Positions 56,016 to 64,000 of a stretch of 64,000 nucleotides of DNA are shown here, piece by piece (positions within the stretch are counted from its first letter, which is position 1; each line of letters starts with the position of its first letter). A model generated the notes under the pieces. It was not told the DNA's origin, did no database searches, and was given only the letters and a program-made list of their open reading frames with translations. The DNA is from Azospirillum endophyticum (GTDB lineage: Bacteria > Pseudomonadota > Alphaproteobacteria > Azospirillales > Azospirillaceae): the NCBI RefSeq assembly GCF_016595245.1, contig NZ_JAENHM010000064.1:62001-126000 (forward strand), in the 5' to 3' direction. The position numbers and the translations under genes are program-made.

Positions 56016-56513
56016 ATGTCCGACGGCCCCGACTACCCCACCCTTCTGCGCAATGCCTACGCGATGCGCGCGGCGTCCTACGCCCACATGTTCGATGTGC
56101 TGCGCGAGCGTTTCGGCACCGAAACGGCGCTTGAGGTCGGACAGGAATCCACCCGCCGTCTCGGCGAGGCGATGGGCGTGAAGTTTGCCGGGCACGGTCC
56201 CGACGACCTGACCGGCCTGTACCATGCCTTCCTCGACGGCATTCCCAACCGCGACAGCATGTTCGCGCCGGAGATCAAGCGGTGCGACGGCGAGGCGCTG
56301 GAAATCCATTTCCACCGCTGCCCGCTGAAGGAAGCCTGGCAGGCGCAGGGCCGGTCCGACGCCGATCTGGAACTGCTCTGTAAGATGGCCGGCGCCATCG
56401 ACGGCGGTCTGTTCGAGGCCGCCGGGTTCGTCTTCAAAGGCGAAACCTGGAAACCGGGCGACGAGGGCTGCTGCCGGCTGAAGGTCCTGCCCGGCGCCAG
56501 AGCCGCCGAATAG
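56016..56513 (+). CDS. L-2-amino-thiazoline-4-carboxylate hydrolase family protein, copy 1
   Basis: A 165-residue protein of the family named for the enzyme that opens the thiazoline ring of L-2-amino-thiazoline-4-carboxylate to N-carbamoyl-cysteine. Landmarks are FHRCPLKEAWQAQG, LLCKMAGAIDGGLFEA and PGDEGCCRLKV. GAGGAG stands nine bases before the ATG. It lies 17 bases behind the FAD oxidoreductase. A second member is at 61218, on the far side of the liv operon. Confidence 0.78.
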   Translation: MSDGPDYPTLLRNAYAMRAASYAHMFDVLRERFGTETALEVGQESTRRLGEAMGVKFAGHGPDDLTGLYHAFLDGIPNRDSMFAPEIKRCDGEALEIHFHRCPLKEAWQAQGRSDADLELLCKMAGAIDGGLFEAAGFVFKGETWKPGDEGCCRLKVLPGARAAE

Positions 56514-56566
56514 ACGCGCATCGCCGCAAAGCCTGTAAAGACAGACAATAAGAGGGTGCCATCGCC

Positions 56567-57676
56567 ATGAAGTTCCGCCTCCTCACACTGACGACCCTCA
56601 CCGCCGCCGGCATTGCCGGTTCGGCTTTCGCCGCCGACACGGTCAAGCTCGGCTACCAGCTGCCGCTGACCGGCGACACCGCACAGTACGGCCAGGATTT
56701 CCGCAAGGCCGCCGAGATCGCGCTGACCGAGTTCAACGCCGCCGGCAAGCCGTTCAAGGTCGAGATCGTCTTCGAGGACAGCCGCTCCGACGCCAAGGAG
56801 GGCACCAACATCGCCCGCAAGTTCGTGGACGACAAGGAGATCGTCGGCGTCCTGGGCGACTTCACCTCCGGCGTGTCGATGGCGGCGGCGCAGGTCTACA
56901 AGGACGCCGGCATGCCGCAGCTGTCGCAGACCGCCTCGCACCCCGACTACACCAAGATCTCCAAGTACCAGTTCCGCAACATCGCCACCCAGGCGCAGGA
57001 AGGCCCCTACAACGCCAAATGGATGGCGGCCAAGGGCTTCAAGAACGTCGCGGTGATCGCGGAGCAGACAGACTGGGGCCAGTCGGTGGTCAGCGGCTTT
57101 TCCGACGCGGTCAAGGCCAACGGCGGCACCGTCGCCTTCTCGGAATTCTTCAACCGCGGCCTGAAGGACTACCGGTCGCTGATCAGCAAGCTCGAGCGTG
57201 CGAAGCCCGACGCGATCTACACCGGCTTCTTCTACGAGGACGGCGCGCAGTTCCTGAAGCAGTTGCAGCAGCTGGGCATCAAGACGCCGGTCTATTCGAC
57301 CTCGGCGGCCTACAGCCCGAAGCTGATCGAGCTGGCCGGCGGGGCGGCGGAGGGGGTGCATCTGACCTCCAACTTCCTGCCGACCGACCCGTCGCCGAAC
57401 GTCCAGCATTTCGTCGATGAGTGGAAGAAGCGCTCCGACGGCGCGGTGCCCGGCCAGTTCCCGGCCCAGGCCTATGACGCGGTCCGCATCATGCTGGCGG
57501 CGGTGGAGAAGGCTTCGCCGAACCCGACCCGCGAGAAGGTGCGCGACGCGCTGGCCCAGACCAGGGACTTCCCCGGCGTCACCGGCAAGACCAGCTTCAG
57601 CGCCGACCGCGAGGCCGAGAAGGAACTGGTGAAGGTCGAGGTCAAGGGCGGCGCCTTCGTTCCGGTCGCCGACTAA
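56567..57676 (+). CDS. livK: branched-chain amino-acid type ABC transporter binding protein
   Basis: A 369-residue periplasmic binding protein of the Leu/Ile/Val type with a short Sec signal (MKFRLLTLTTLTAAGIAGSA, cleavage after AFA). YQLPLTGDTAQYGQDFRKAAEIAL and GDFTSGVSMAAAQVYKDAGMPQLSQ are family-typical (shown in part: LPLTGDTAQYGQDF, AGMPQLSQTAS). Given its neighbours, the ligand may be a thiazoline, amide or opine-like amino acid and not leucine. Confidence 0.88.
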   Translation: MKFRLLTLTTLTAAGIAGSAFAADTVKLGYQLPLTGDTAQYGQDFRKAAEIALTEFNAAGKPFKVEIVFEDSRSDAKEGTNIARKFVDDKEIVGVLGDFTSGVSMAAAQVYKDAGMPQLSQTASHPDYTKISKYQFRNIATQAQEGPYNAKWMAAKGFKNVAVIAEQTDWGQSVVSGFSDAVKANGGTVAFSEFFNRGLKDYRSLISKLERAKPDAIYTGFFYEDGAQFLKQLQQLGIKTPVYSTSAAYSPKLIELAGGAAEGVHLTSNFLPTDPSPNVQHFVDEWKKRSDGAVPGQFPAQAYDAVRIMLAAVEKASPNPTREKVRDALAQTRDFPGVTGKTSFSADREAEKELVKVEVKGGAFVPVAD

Positions 57677-57739
57677 ACCCCCGGCAAACGATCCCCAGCG
57701 CCCCATTTCCAGCGCCCCCTTCGCAGCGACAGAGCCCGC

Positions 57740-58654
57740 ATGTTCGATCCCTATTATCTCCAGCAGCTCGCCATCGGCCTGTCGCTGGGCATGACCTACG
57801 CGCTGATGGCCATCGGCTTCACGCTGATCTTCGGCGTGCTGAACGTCGTCAACTTCGCCCATGGCGAGATCTACACGCTGGGCGCCTTCGCCGGCCTCGT
57901 GCTGATCTCGGCCACGGCGCCGCCCATCGTGGCAGTGATCCTGGGCGCGCTGGCAATCGGGGCGCTTGCGGGCTTTTCGCTGGAGCGGATCGCCTTCAAG
58001 CCGTTCCGCCGCTTCACCGACGAGGCGTCGCTGAAATCGCGGGCGATGCGGGAATCGACCCTGCTTTCCTCGCTGGCGGTGTCCATCGTGGTGCGCGAGG
58101 CGCTGGAGATCGCCTTCGGATCGCAGATGCGCTCCGTCCCCTTCGAGTACCTGATCAACACGCCGGTGCGCGTCGGCCCGGTGATCCTGGTGACCGGCGA
58201 CTTCATCATCTTCGGCGTCGCCGCCGCCATGCTGATCGGCCTGCAATACCTGCTGACGCGCACCCGCATCGGGCTGGCGATCCGCGCGGTGTCCAACAAC
58301 CCGCTCGGCGCCAAATATGTCGGCATCGACACGGATCGCACCATCATCACCACCTTCGTCGTCGGATCGATGATGGGGGCGGCAGCCGGCATCCTGATGG
58401 GGCTGTACTATGGTGCGGTCTTCCCCGCCATGGGTTTCACCCCCGGCATCAAGGCCTTCGTCGCCATGGTGATGGGCGGGCTGTCCTCCATCCCCGGAGC
58501 CGTGATCTGCGCGCTGATCCTCGGCATTTCGGAAAGCATGGCGACGACCTTCGTCTCGTCGGGCTGGTCGGACATGGTGGCCTACGGCTTCCTGATCCTG
58601 ACCCTGATCTTCTTCCCCAACGGCTTGTTCGGAGCGCGCCGTGAACGCGTTTGA
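57740..58654 (+). CDS. livH: branched-chain amino-acid type ABC transporter permease LivH
   Basis: A 304-residue permease with about eight membrane helices. GLSLGMTYALMAIGFTLIFG and NFAHGEIYTLGAF at the N-terminus and GGLSSIPGAVICALILG near the end are LivH hallmarks. The next permease gene starts 14 bases before its stop. Confidence 0.92.
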   Translation: MFDPYYLQQLAIGLSLGMTYALMAIGFTLIFGVLNVVNFAHGEIYTLGAFAGLVLISATAPPIVAVILGALAIGALAGFSLERIAFKPFRRFTDEASLKSRAMRESTLLSSLAVSIVVREALEIAFGSQMRSVPFEYLINTPVRVGPVILVTGDFIIFGVAAAMLIGLQYLLTRTRIGLAIRAVSNNPLGAKYVGIDTDRTIITTFVVGSMMGAAAGILMGLYYGAVFPAMGFTPGIKAFVAMVMGGLSSIPGAVICALILGISESMATTFVSSGWSDMVAYGFLILTLIFFPNGLFGARRERV

Positions 58655-59693
58655 GACTGCGGCGCCTGCCGATGGCCTGACCCGGCGCCGGGGGCTGCTG
58701 GTCCCGGCGCTGATCCTGCTGCTGGTCTTCGCAGCGCTTCCGACGCTGCTGGCCGGTTTCGACCGCGGCTATTTCTACCAGATCGCCAATCTGGCGCTGA
58801 TCTTCGTCCTGCTGTCGGCCTCCATGCATCTGGTGACGGGGGTGGCGGGCCTGCTGCATCTGGGCCATGCCGCCTTCTACGGCGTCGGCGCCTACACCGC
58901 GGCCCTGCTGACCTCCAAGCTGGGGCTGGGCTTCACCGTCACGCTGCCGCTGTCCGGTCTGGTGGCGGCCTTGGTCGCCTTCCTGGTGGCGCTGCCGACG
59001 ATGCGGCTGGTCAGCATCTATTTCGCCGTGGCGACGCTCGCCATCGGACAGATGCTGTATCTGGTGATGCTGAACTGGGTGGACTTCACCAAGGGCCCCA
59101 ATGGCATCATCGTCTCCAAGGGGTTCGAGCTGTTCGGCTTCAGCCTGTCGGGCCGCCTCGCCGCCTACTACACGGTGGCCACGGTGGTGACGCTGTCGGT
59201 CATCGCCATCGGCCGGCTCAGCCACTCCTATTACGGCAACGCCCTGCGTTCGATCCGCGAGGACGACCAGTGCGCCGACGCCATGGGGGTCAGCACCGTG
59301 CGGCTGAAGATGGAGGCCTTCACCCTGTCGGCCTTCTTCGCCGGGGTGGCGGGCGGCCTGTGGGCGCACATGACCGGCTACATCTCGCCGGGCGATTTCA
59401 AATTCTCGGAATCCATCCTGATCCTGGCGATGGTGGTGGTCGGTGGCCTGGGCAGCCTGCCGGGGGCGGTCATCGGCGCGCTGCTGCTGATCCTGCTGCC
59501 GGAAGGGCTGCGGGGCCTGGGCGACTTCCGCAACATCATGGTCGGTCTGGTGATGTTCCTCTCCATCCTGCTGCTGCCGAAGGGCCTGCTGGGCGAGGTC
59601 TCCGCCCTGCGGCTGGTGCGCCAACAGCTGGGTGCGGCGTGGCGGACCGCCGGGCCGGCGAACGGGAAGGGTGAAGGGATCGGCTGGCGATGA
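58641..59693 (+). CDS. livM: branched-chain amino-acid type ABC transporter permease LivM
   Basis: A 350-residue permease. GVAGLLHLGHAAFYGVGAYT, LRSIREDDQCADAMGVST and GGLGSLPGAVIGALLLI are typical of LivM. The start is GTG 58641, overlapping livH. Its stop overlaps the ATPase start by four bases. Confidence 0.9.
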   Translation: MNAFETAAPADGLTRRRGLLVPALILLLVFAALPTLLAGFDRGYFYQIANLALIFVLLSASMHLVTGVAGLLHLGHAAFYGVGAYTAALLTSKLGLGFTVTLPLSGLVAALVAFLVALPTMRLVSIYFAVATLAIGQMLYLVMLNWVDFTKGPNGIIVSKGFELFGFSLSGRLAAYYTVATVVTLSVIAIGRLSHSYYGNALRSIREDDQCADAMGVSTVRLKMEAFTLSAFFAGVAGGLWAHMTGYISPGDFKFSESILILAMVVVGGLGSLPGAVIGALLLILLPEGLRGLGDFRNIMVGLVMFLSILLLPKGLLGEVSALRLVRQQLGAAWRTAGPANGKGEGIGWR

Positions 59694-60456
59694 CCCATCT
59701 TCTTGAAATCCGCAACGTCAGCCGCCGCTTCGGCGGCGTCCAGGCCGTCGGTGACGTCACCGCCCATGTGAACGAGGGCGAACTGGTCGGGCTGATCGGA
59801 CCGAACGGCGCCGGCAAGACGACGCTGTTCAACCTGATTTCCGGCTTCACCCCGCTGTCCGGCGGCACCGTCGCCTTTGCCGGCAGGACCATCAGCGGGA
59901 TGACGCCCAATCAGGTGGCGCGGCTGGGCATCAGCCGCACCTTCCAGAACCTGCGCGTCTTCCCCAACATGTCAGTCTTCGACAACGTGTCGGTCGGCGC
60001 CGTCGGCGCGCTGCCGCAGGGCGCGTTCGGCGCGCTGTTCGGCTCCCTGCACCGGCGCGGCCGGGACCGCTCCGCCGAGATCAGCCACCGCACCTGGGAA
60101 GCGCTGGAGGCGGTCGGCCTGACCCATGTGGCGGCGGAGTTGGCGGCCAACCTGCCCTACGGCCAGCGCAAATATCTGGAGATCGCCCGCGCGCTCGCCA
60201 TGCGGCCGCGCTTCCTGATCCTGGACGAGCCGGCAGCCGGGCTGAACGACACCGAGACGCGCGATCTGGCCGCCTTCATCAAGCGGCTGCACGGCCAGGG
60301 CCTGACCATCATGCTGGTCGAACACGACATGACGCTGGTCATGGGCATCTGCCAGCGCATCCTGGTGCTCGCCTCCGGCCGCAAGATCGCCGACGGCACG
60401 CCGGACGCCATCCGCAACGATGCCGCCGTCCTCGAAGCCTATCTTGGGGTGGATGA

Positions 60457-60460
<4 letters not shown>
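59690..60460 (+). CDS. livG: branched-chain amino-acid type ABC transporter ATPase LivG
   Basis: A 256-residue ATPase. Walker A GPNGAGKTTLFN, the LivG-specific GISRTFQNLRVFPNMSV, signature LPYGQRKYLEIARAL (the usual degenerate form) and Walker B LILDEPAAGLNDTET are intact. It is coupled by ATGA overlaps on both sides. Confidence 0.93.
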
Positions 60461-61191
<731 letters not shown>

Positions 61192-61217
61192 TGCCACCTG
61201 ACGGAAGGAAGCCTACC

Positions 61218-61718
61218 ATGACCCAAACCATGGGCATCCTGGAACGCCGCCGCATCGAGGCGGAGATCCTGAAGCCGGTCTACGAGGAGATGGCCATCCG
61301 GCTGGGCGAGGCGGCGGCGCAGGAGATCCTGGGCGCCGCGATCACCAAGGCGGCGCTGGCCGCCGCCCAATCCTTCGCCGCGACCGAACCGGCGGGCACC
61401 AGCCTGAAGAGCTTCGCCGATCTTCAGCCGCTGTGGACCAAGGACGACGCGCTGCGGCTGGAGGTGAAGCGGCAGGACGAAACGCATTTCGACTACAACG
61501 TCACACGCTGCCGCTACGCCGAGATGTACCGGGAAATGGGGCTGGGGCCGATCGGGCATCTGCTGTCCTGCAACCGCGACGCCGCTTTCTGCACCGGCTA
61601 CGATCCGCGCATCAAGATGGAGCGCACGCAGACCATCATGCAGGGCGCCGACCATTGCGACTTCCGCTATCGCTTCGAATCGGGGGAAGAACATTCATCG
61701 ACCACATCATCGACTTGA
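61218..61718 (+). CDS. L-2-amino-thiazoline-4-carboxylate hydrolase family protein, copy 2
   Basis: A 166-residue member of the same family as the gene at 56016 but only distantly alike. TRCRYAEMYREMGLGPIGHLLSCNRD and GADHCDFRYRFE are its landmarks (shown in part). GGAAGGAA precedes the start. The last ten residues (GEEHSSTTSST) look atypical and lie 45 bases from the IS end, so the natural C-terminus may have been altered. It is the last gene of the liv operon. Confidence 0.78.
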   Translation: MTQTMGILERRRIEAEILKPVYEEMAIRLGEAAAQEILGAAITKAALAAAQSFAATEPAGTSLKSFADLQPLWTKDDALRLEVKRQDETHFDYNVTRCRYAEMYREMGLGPIGHLLSCNRDAAFCTGYDPRIKMERTQTIMQGADHCDFRYRFESGEEHSSTTSST

Positions 61719-61800
61719 TGGGATCCACTACGCTTTTTGTCGTTGAGCGCTGATCGGGAAACTGAACCGCGCCGGGTTTTCGGAGGCCATTTGGCTTGAG

Positions 61801-62748
61801 TCACGCCGCCATGGCGACGTCCCCGGTTTGAGCATAATAGCGCGCTTCGGCCTCGGCGGGAGGAATGTTGCCGATGGGTTCGAGCAGGCGCCGGTGGTTG
61901 AACCAGTCCACCCATTCCAGGGTGGCGAACTCGACGGCGTCCAAGGTGCGCCATGGGCCGCGGCGTCGGATCACCTCGGTCTTGTAGAGGCCGTTGATGG
62001 TCTCGGCCAAGGCGTTGTCGTAGGAATCGCCGACGCTGCCCACGGAGGGTTCGACGCCGGCGTCGGTCAGGCGCTCGGTGTACTTGATCGCAACGTATTG
62101 CGATTCGCGATCGCTGTGGTGGATGAGGCCGCTGCCCTTGGCCGGCCGGCGGTCGTGGAGGGCCTGCTCCAGGGCATCCAGGACGAAGCCGGCGTGAGCA
62201 GTGCGCGAGACCCGCCAGCCAACAATTCGGCGGGCGAAGGTGTCGATGACGAAGGCGACGTAGACGAAGCTCTGCCATGTGGCCACGTACGTGAAATCCG
62301 CCACCAACAAGGCATTCGGGCAGGGCGCCTGGAATTGGCGGTTCACCCGGCCCTGCCGGCTCTCGCGGTTCCGTGCCGGAACCGCTGCCGCCGCAAGGGG
62401 ACAGGGCGTCGCCCGGTCCCTGATCGTGGTGCGCACCGCCTTGCCGCGTGTCGCGCCCTTCAGGCCCATTTGGTTCATCAGCCGGGCCACCGTGCAGCGC
62501 GCCACGTCGACGCCCTCCCGCCCCAACTGCCGCCAGACTTTCCTCACCCCATAGACCTGGAAGGTCTCATTCCAAACCTGCCGGATAGCCAAACTCAGCT
62601 CCGCGTCGCTTCGCGAGCGGGCCGGCGCCTTGGCCGGATCGGCCGTCCGGGCGGCATGGATGTAGTAGGTGGACGGGGCGATCGGCAGCACCTTGCAGAT
62701 CGGCTCGACCCCGTGGACGGCACGATGCGCGTCGATGAAGGCGATCAT
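61801..62748 (-). CDS. IS3-family transposase OrfB (DDE integrase)
   Basis: A 315-residue transposase with an N-terminal HTH_21 region (KVLPIAPSTYY) and an rve integrase core. The catalytic acids are in VADFTYVATW, HHSDRESQY and DNALAETINGLYKTEV, so the DDE triad is complete. Its start overlaps the orfA stop (ATGA), allowing reinitiation or frameshifting to an OrfAB fusion. Confidence 0.92.
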   Translation of the reverse strand: MIAFIDAHRAVHGVEPICKVLPIAPSTYYIHAARTADPAKAPARSRSDAELSLAIRQVWNETFQVYGVRKVWRQLGREGVDVARCTVARLMNQMGLKGATRGKAVRTTIRDRATPCPLAAAAVPARNRESRQGRVNRQFQAPCPNALLVADFTYVATWQSFVYVAFVIDTFARRIVGWRVSRTAHAGFVLDALEQALHDRRPAKGSGLIHHSDRESQYVAIKYTERLTDAGVEPSVGSVGDSYDNALAETINGLYKTEVIRRRGPWRTLDAVEFATLEWVDWFNHRRLLEPIGNIPPAEAEARYYAQTGDVAMAA

Positions 62749-63074
62749 TTCTTGAACGGGCGGTCGAGCTCCGCCTGGGCGAAATACGCCGACGCCTTGC
62801 GAAGGATCTCGTTCGCCTGGCGCAGTTCCCGGATCTCACGTTCCAGTGCCTTGATCCGCTCCTGTTCGTCCGTCGTCGGCCCCGGCCGCTTGCCCTGGTC
62901 ACGCTCGGCCTGCCGGACCCAGTTCCGCAGCGTCTCGGGATTGCAGCCGATCTTCGCCGCGATCGAGTTGATCGCCGCCCACTGCGAGGCATGCTCGCCT
63001 TCGTGCTCGAACACCATCTGAACCGCGCGCTCGCGCACTTCAGGGGCGTATTTGGGTGATGCTTGCTTCGTCAT
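62745..63074 (-). CDS. IS3-family transposase OrfA
   Basis: A 109-residue DNA-binding protein: helix-turn-helix (INSIAAKIGCNPETLRNWVR) and a C-terminal leucine-zipper-like coiled coil (RIKALEREIRELRQANEILRK). It should bind the terminal repeats and form the transposase with OrfB. Confidence 0.92.
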   Translation of the reverse strand: MTKQASPKYAPEVRERAVQMVFEHEGEHASQWAAINSIAAKIGCNPETLRNWVRQAERDQGKRPGPTTDEQERIKALEREIRELRQANEILRKASAYFAQAELDRPFKK

Positions 63075-63127
63075 GTCAACCCCACTCTCTCAAGAAACGG
63101 GGCTTCCAGCAAACCCGGGGCGGTTCA

Positions 63128-63314
63128 CTTCTCCGTTTAACTTTGTCTTTCGAAATGCCTTTTCCCAGGCGGGGGGAAAAGGACTTGAAATGCGGCGTCG
63201 GGAAGAGGGACGCGGTGACGGGAGGATCCAGCAACCACGCAACGGATCGCCCACCGTCACCACGGCCCTCGGCCAGCCCTTTCCGTCATCCGGATAGCCA
63301 GGGCCGGCGTCCGG
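63128..63314. other. short non-coding flank right of the IS
   Basis: About 190 bases between the IS end and the broken quinone oxidoreductase. No gene, promoter motif or repeat recognised. Confidence 0.4.
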
Positions 63315-63745
63315 TCACAACCGCAGCAAGACGTTGTCGGTCACCTTGCCCTCCCGCACCCGACCGAGCGCCGGGGCGGTAGTCCTCCAAGGCGAAGACT
63401 TCCATCACCTTCGGGCGGATGGCTCCGGCGGCATAGAGTTCAAACAGCTCGGTCTGCAGGCGTCTCACCCGGTCTGGACTGCGGTCGCGGTAGCCGTTCC
63501 ATTACAGGCCGCCGACACGAATGTTCTTGACCAGCATACAGTTGACCTTCACTTCCGGAATGGTGCCGCTGACGAAGCCGATCACCATCATGCGGCCATG
63601 CCGCGCCTCCGATCGGGTCGAACACCACGTCCATACCGTGGCCGTCGGTAAAATCTTTGGTGCAGTCGCGCCGTGCATTGCACAGGTCACGCATCGTCGG
63701 CGACGTTGCGCGCGTGATCCCCGGAGAGGAGATCACAGTCGATGG
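63315..63745 (-). pseudogene. NADPH:quinone oxidoreductase (zinc-free MDR family) remnant
   Basis: Pieces of the C-terminal half are found in different frames: KDFTDGHGMDVVFDPIGG, then RHGRMMVIGFVSGTIPEVK, then RRLQTELFELYAAGAIRPKV and VTDNVLLRL. At least three frameshifts and a stop (TAA replacing a Tyr codon before WNG) break the gene. The N-terminal half is absent. It lies beside the IS, but the insertion itself does not interrupt it. Confidence 0.8.
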
Positions 63746-63884
63746 CGGCTTCACCATCGGCGGCGCCAACTGGAAGGTCTCCGTCGCAGCCGGTCTCTAT
63801 ACCTGACGACTTCAGAAAACCAACGGGCCAACACCGTTTCCAGCGGGTGGGCTTGCAACAACCTCCTGTTTCCGCCAAGCGAGG

Positions 63885-64000
63885 TCAGACCGGCAGTCCC
63901 AGCACCTGCCGGGACAGGATGTTGCGCTGAATCTCGTTCGTGCCGCCATAGATGGTCGTCACCAGGGCGTTCATCAGTGGCGCAAGGGGATTGAGGCTCC
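63885..64000 (-). CDS. acyl-CoA dehydrogenase, C-terminal end only
   Basis: The last 38 residues of an acyl-CoA dehydrogenase enter from the right edge: ALVTTIYGGTNEIQRNILSR followed by QVLGLPV and a stop. The YGGTNEIQ motif contacts flavin and substrate in this family. The rest lies outside the window. Confidence 0.85.
   Translation of the reverse strand, partial: SLNPLAPLMNALVTTIYGGTNEIQRNILSRQVLGLPV

Larger units (their letters stand above)
61763..63127 (-). mobile_element. IS3-family insertion sequence
   Basis: A 1365-base element with imperfect terminal inverted repeats: TGAACCGCGCCGGGTTTTCG at the left, and TGAACCGCCCCGGGTTTGCT read inward from the right. It holds the usual orfA/orfB pair. 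I see no matching target duplication next to the ends (AAC left, CTT right), so the ends may be from different insertions or the flanks changed. A fragment of a related element is at 16811. Confidence 0.88.

Noticed and set aside
63690..63806. Short plus-strand frame ending in ITVDGGFTIGGANW, reminiscent of a short-chain dehydrogenase C-terminus
   Set aside because: Only about 38 codons, overlapping the quinone oxidoreductase remnant on the other strand; the motif is too short to support a gene fragment.

Overview
The window is high-GC bacterial DNA with tightly packed operons and many ABC importers. The gene families and dispersed repeats suggest an alphaproteobacterium of the Azospirillum/Rhodospirillales type. 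That placement is inference; there is no rRNA or marker gene here.

Layout. (1) 0-6.3 kb: the 3' end of a phytanoyl-CoA-dioxygenase-like gene, a LysR regulator and an agmatinase-family ureohydrolase, divergent from a polar amino-acid ABC importer (binding protein, two permeases, ATPase). (2) 6.5-16.7 kb, minus strand: a chemoreceptor, a possible small gene, and a complete short-chain fatty acid/acetoacetate system, atoS-atoC then atoD-atoA-atoE-atoB. A good sigma-54 promoter lies in front of atoD, next to a MITE-like palindrome. (3) 16.8-17.5 kb: an IS3 end relic and a nested palindromic repeat. (4) 17.6-36.0 kb: one long plus-strand organosulfur island. It holds a CoA-ligase-like protein, a nitroreductase, two SsuBC-type ABC cores, a Gln-type thiol dioxygenase, a four-rhodanese protein, four binding proteins, a TauD-like dioxygenase, a LysR regulator, an SsuD-like monooxygenase, a 2-hydroxyacid dehydrogenase, a class II aldolase and an acyl-CoA-dehydrogenase-like flavoprotein. 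(5) 36.1-36.7 kb: vapBC. (6) 37-43.1 kb: a third sulfonate/nitrate-type ABC importer with a threonine-synthase-like PLP enzyme, an Ldh-family dehydrogenase and a divergent 2-hydroxyacid dehydrogenase. (7) 43.2-47.9 kb, minus strand: a truncated tauD copy, then tauABCD. (8) 48.3-49.6 kb: a scar only 1.2 kb long that keeps pieces of the first, middle and last genes of the 17.6-36 kb island in the original order. It is a decayed second copy. (9) 49.7-53.2 kb: a carboxymuconolactone-decarboxylase/AhpD-type protein, an FAD monooxygenase-like protein and two colliding pseudogenes (livF, ammonia-lyase). (10) 53.3-61.7 kb: an M20 amidohydrolase, an FAD amine oxidase-like protein, and a livKHMGF importer flanked by two L-2-amino-thiazoline-4-carboxylate hydrolase family genes. 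(11) 61.76-64 kb: an IS3-family element, a broken quinone oxidoreductase and the end of an acyl-CoA dehydrogenase.

Overall the window is dominated by scavenging of organic sulfur: sulfonates, taurine, and probably thiol acids and thiazolines. My main functional hypothesis is that the 17.6-36 kb island oxidises a thiol acid such as 3-mercaptopropionate to its sulfinate, activates it as a CoA ester and releases sulfite, alongside SsuD- and TauD-type desulfonation. The main structural finding is the decayed, colinear second copy of this island at 48.3-49.5 kb.
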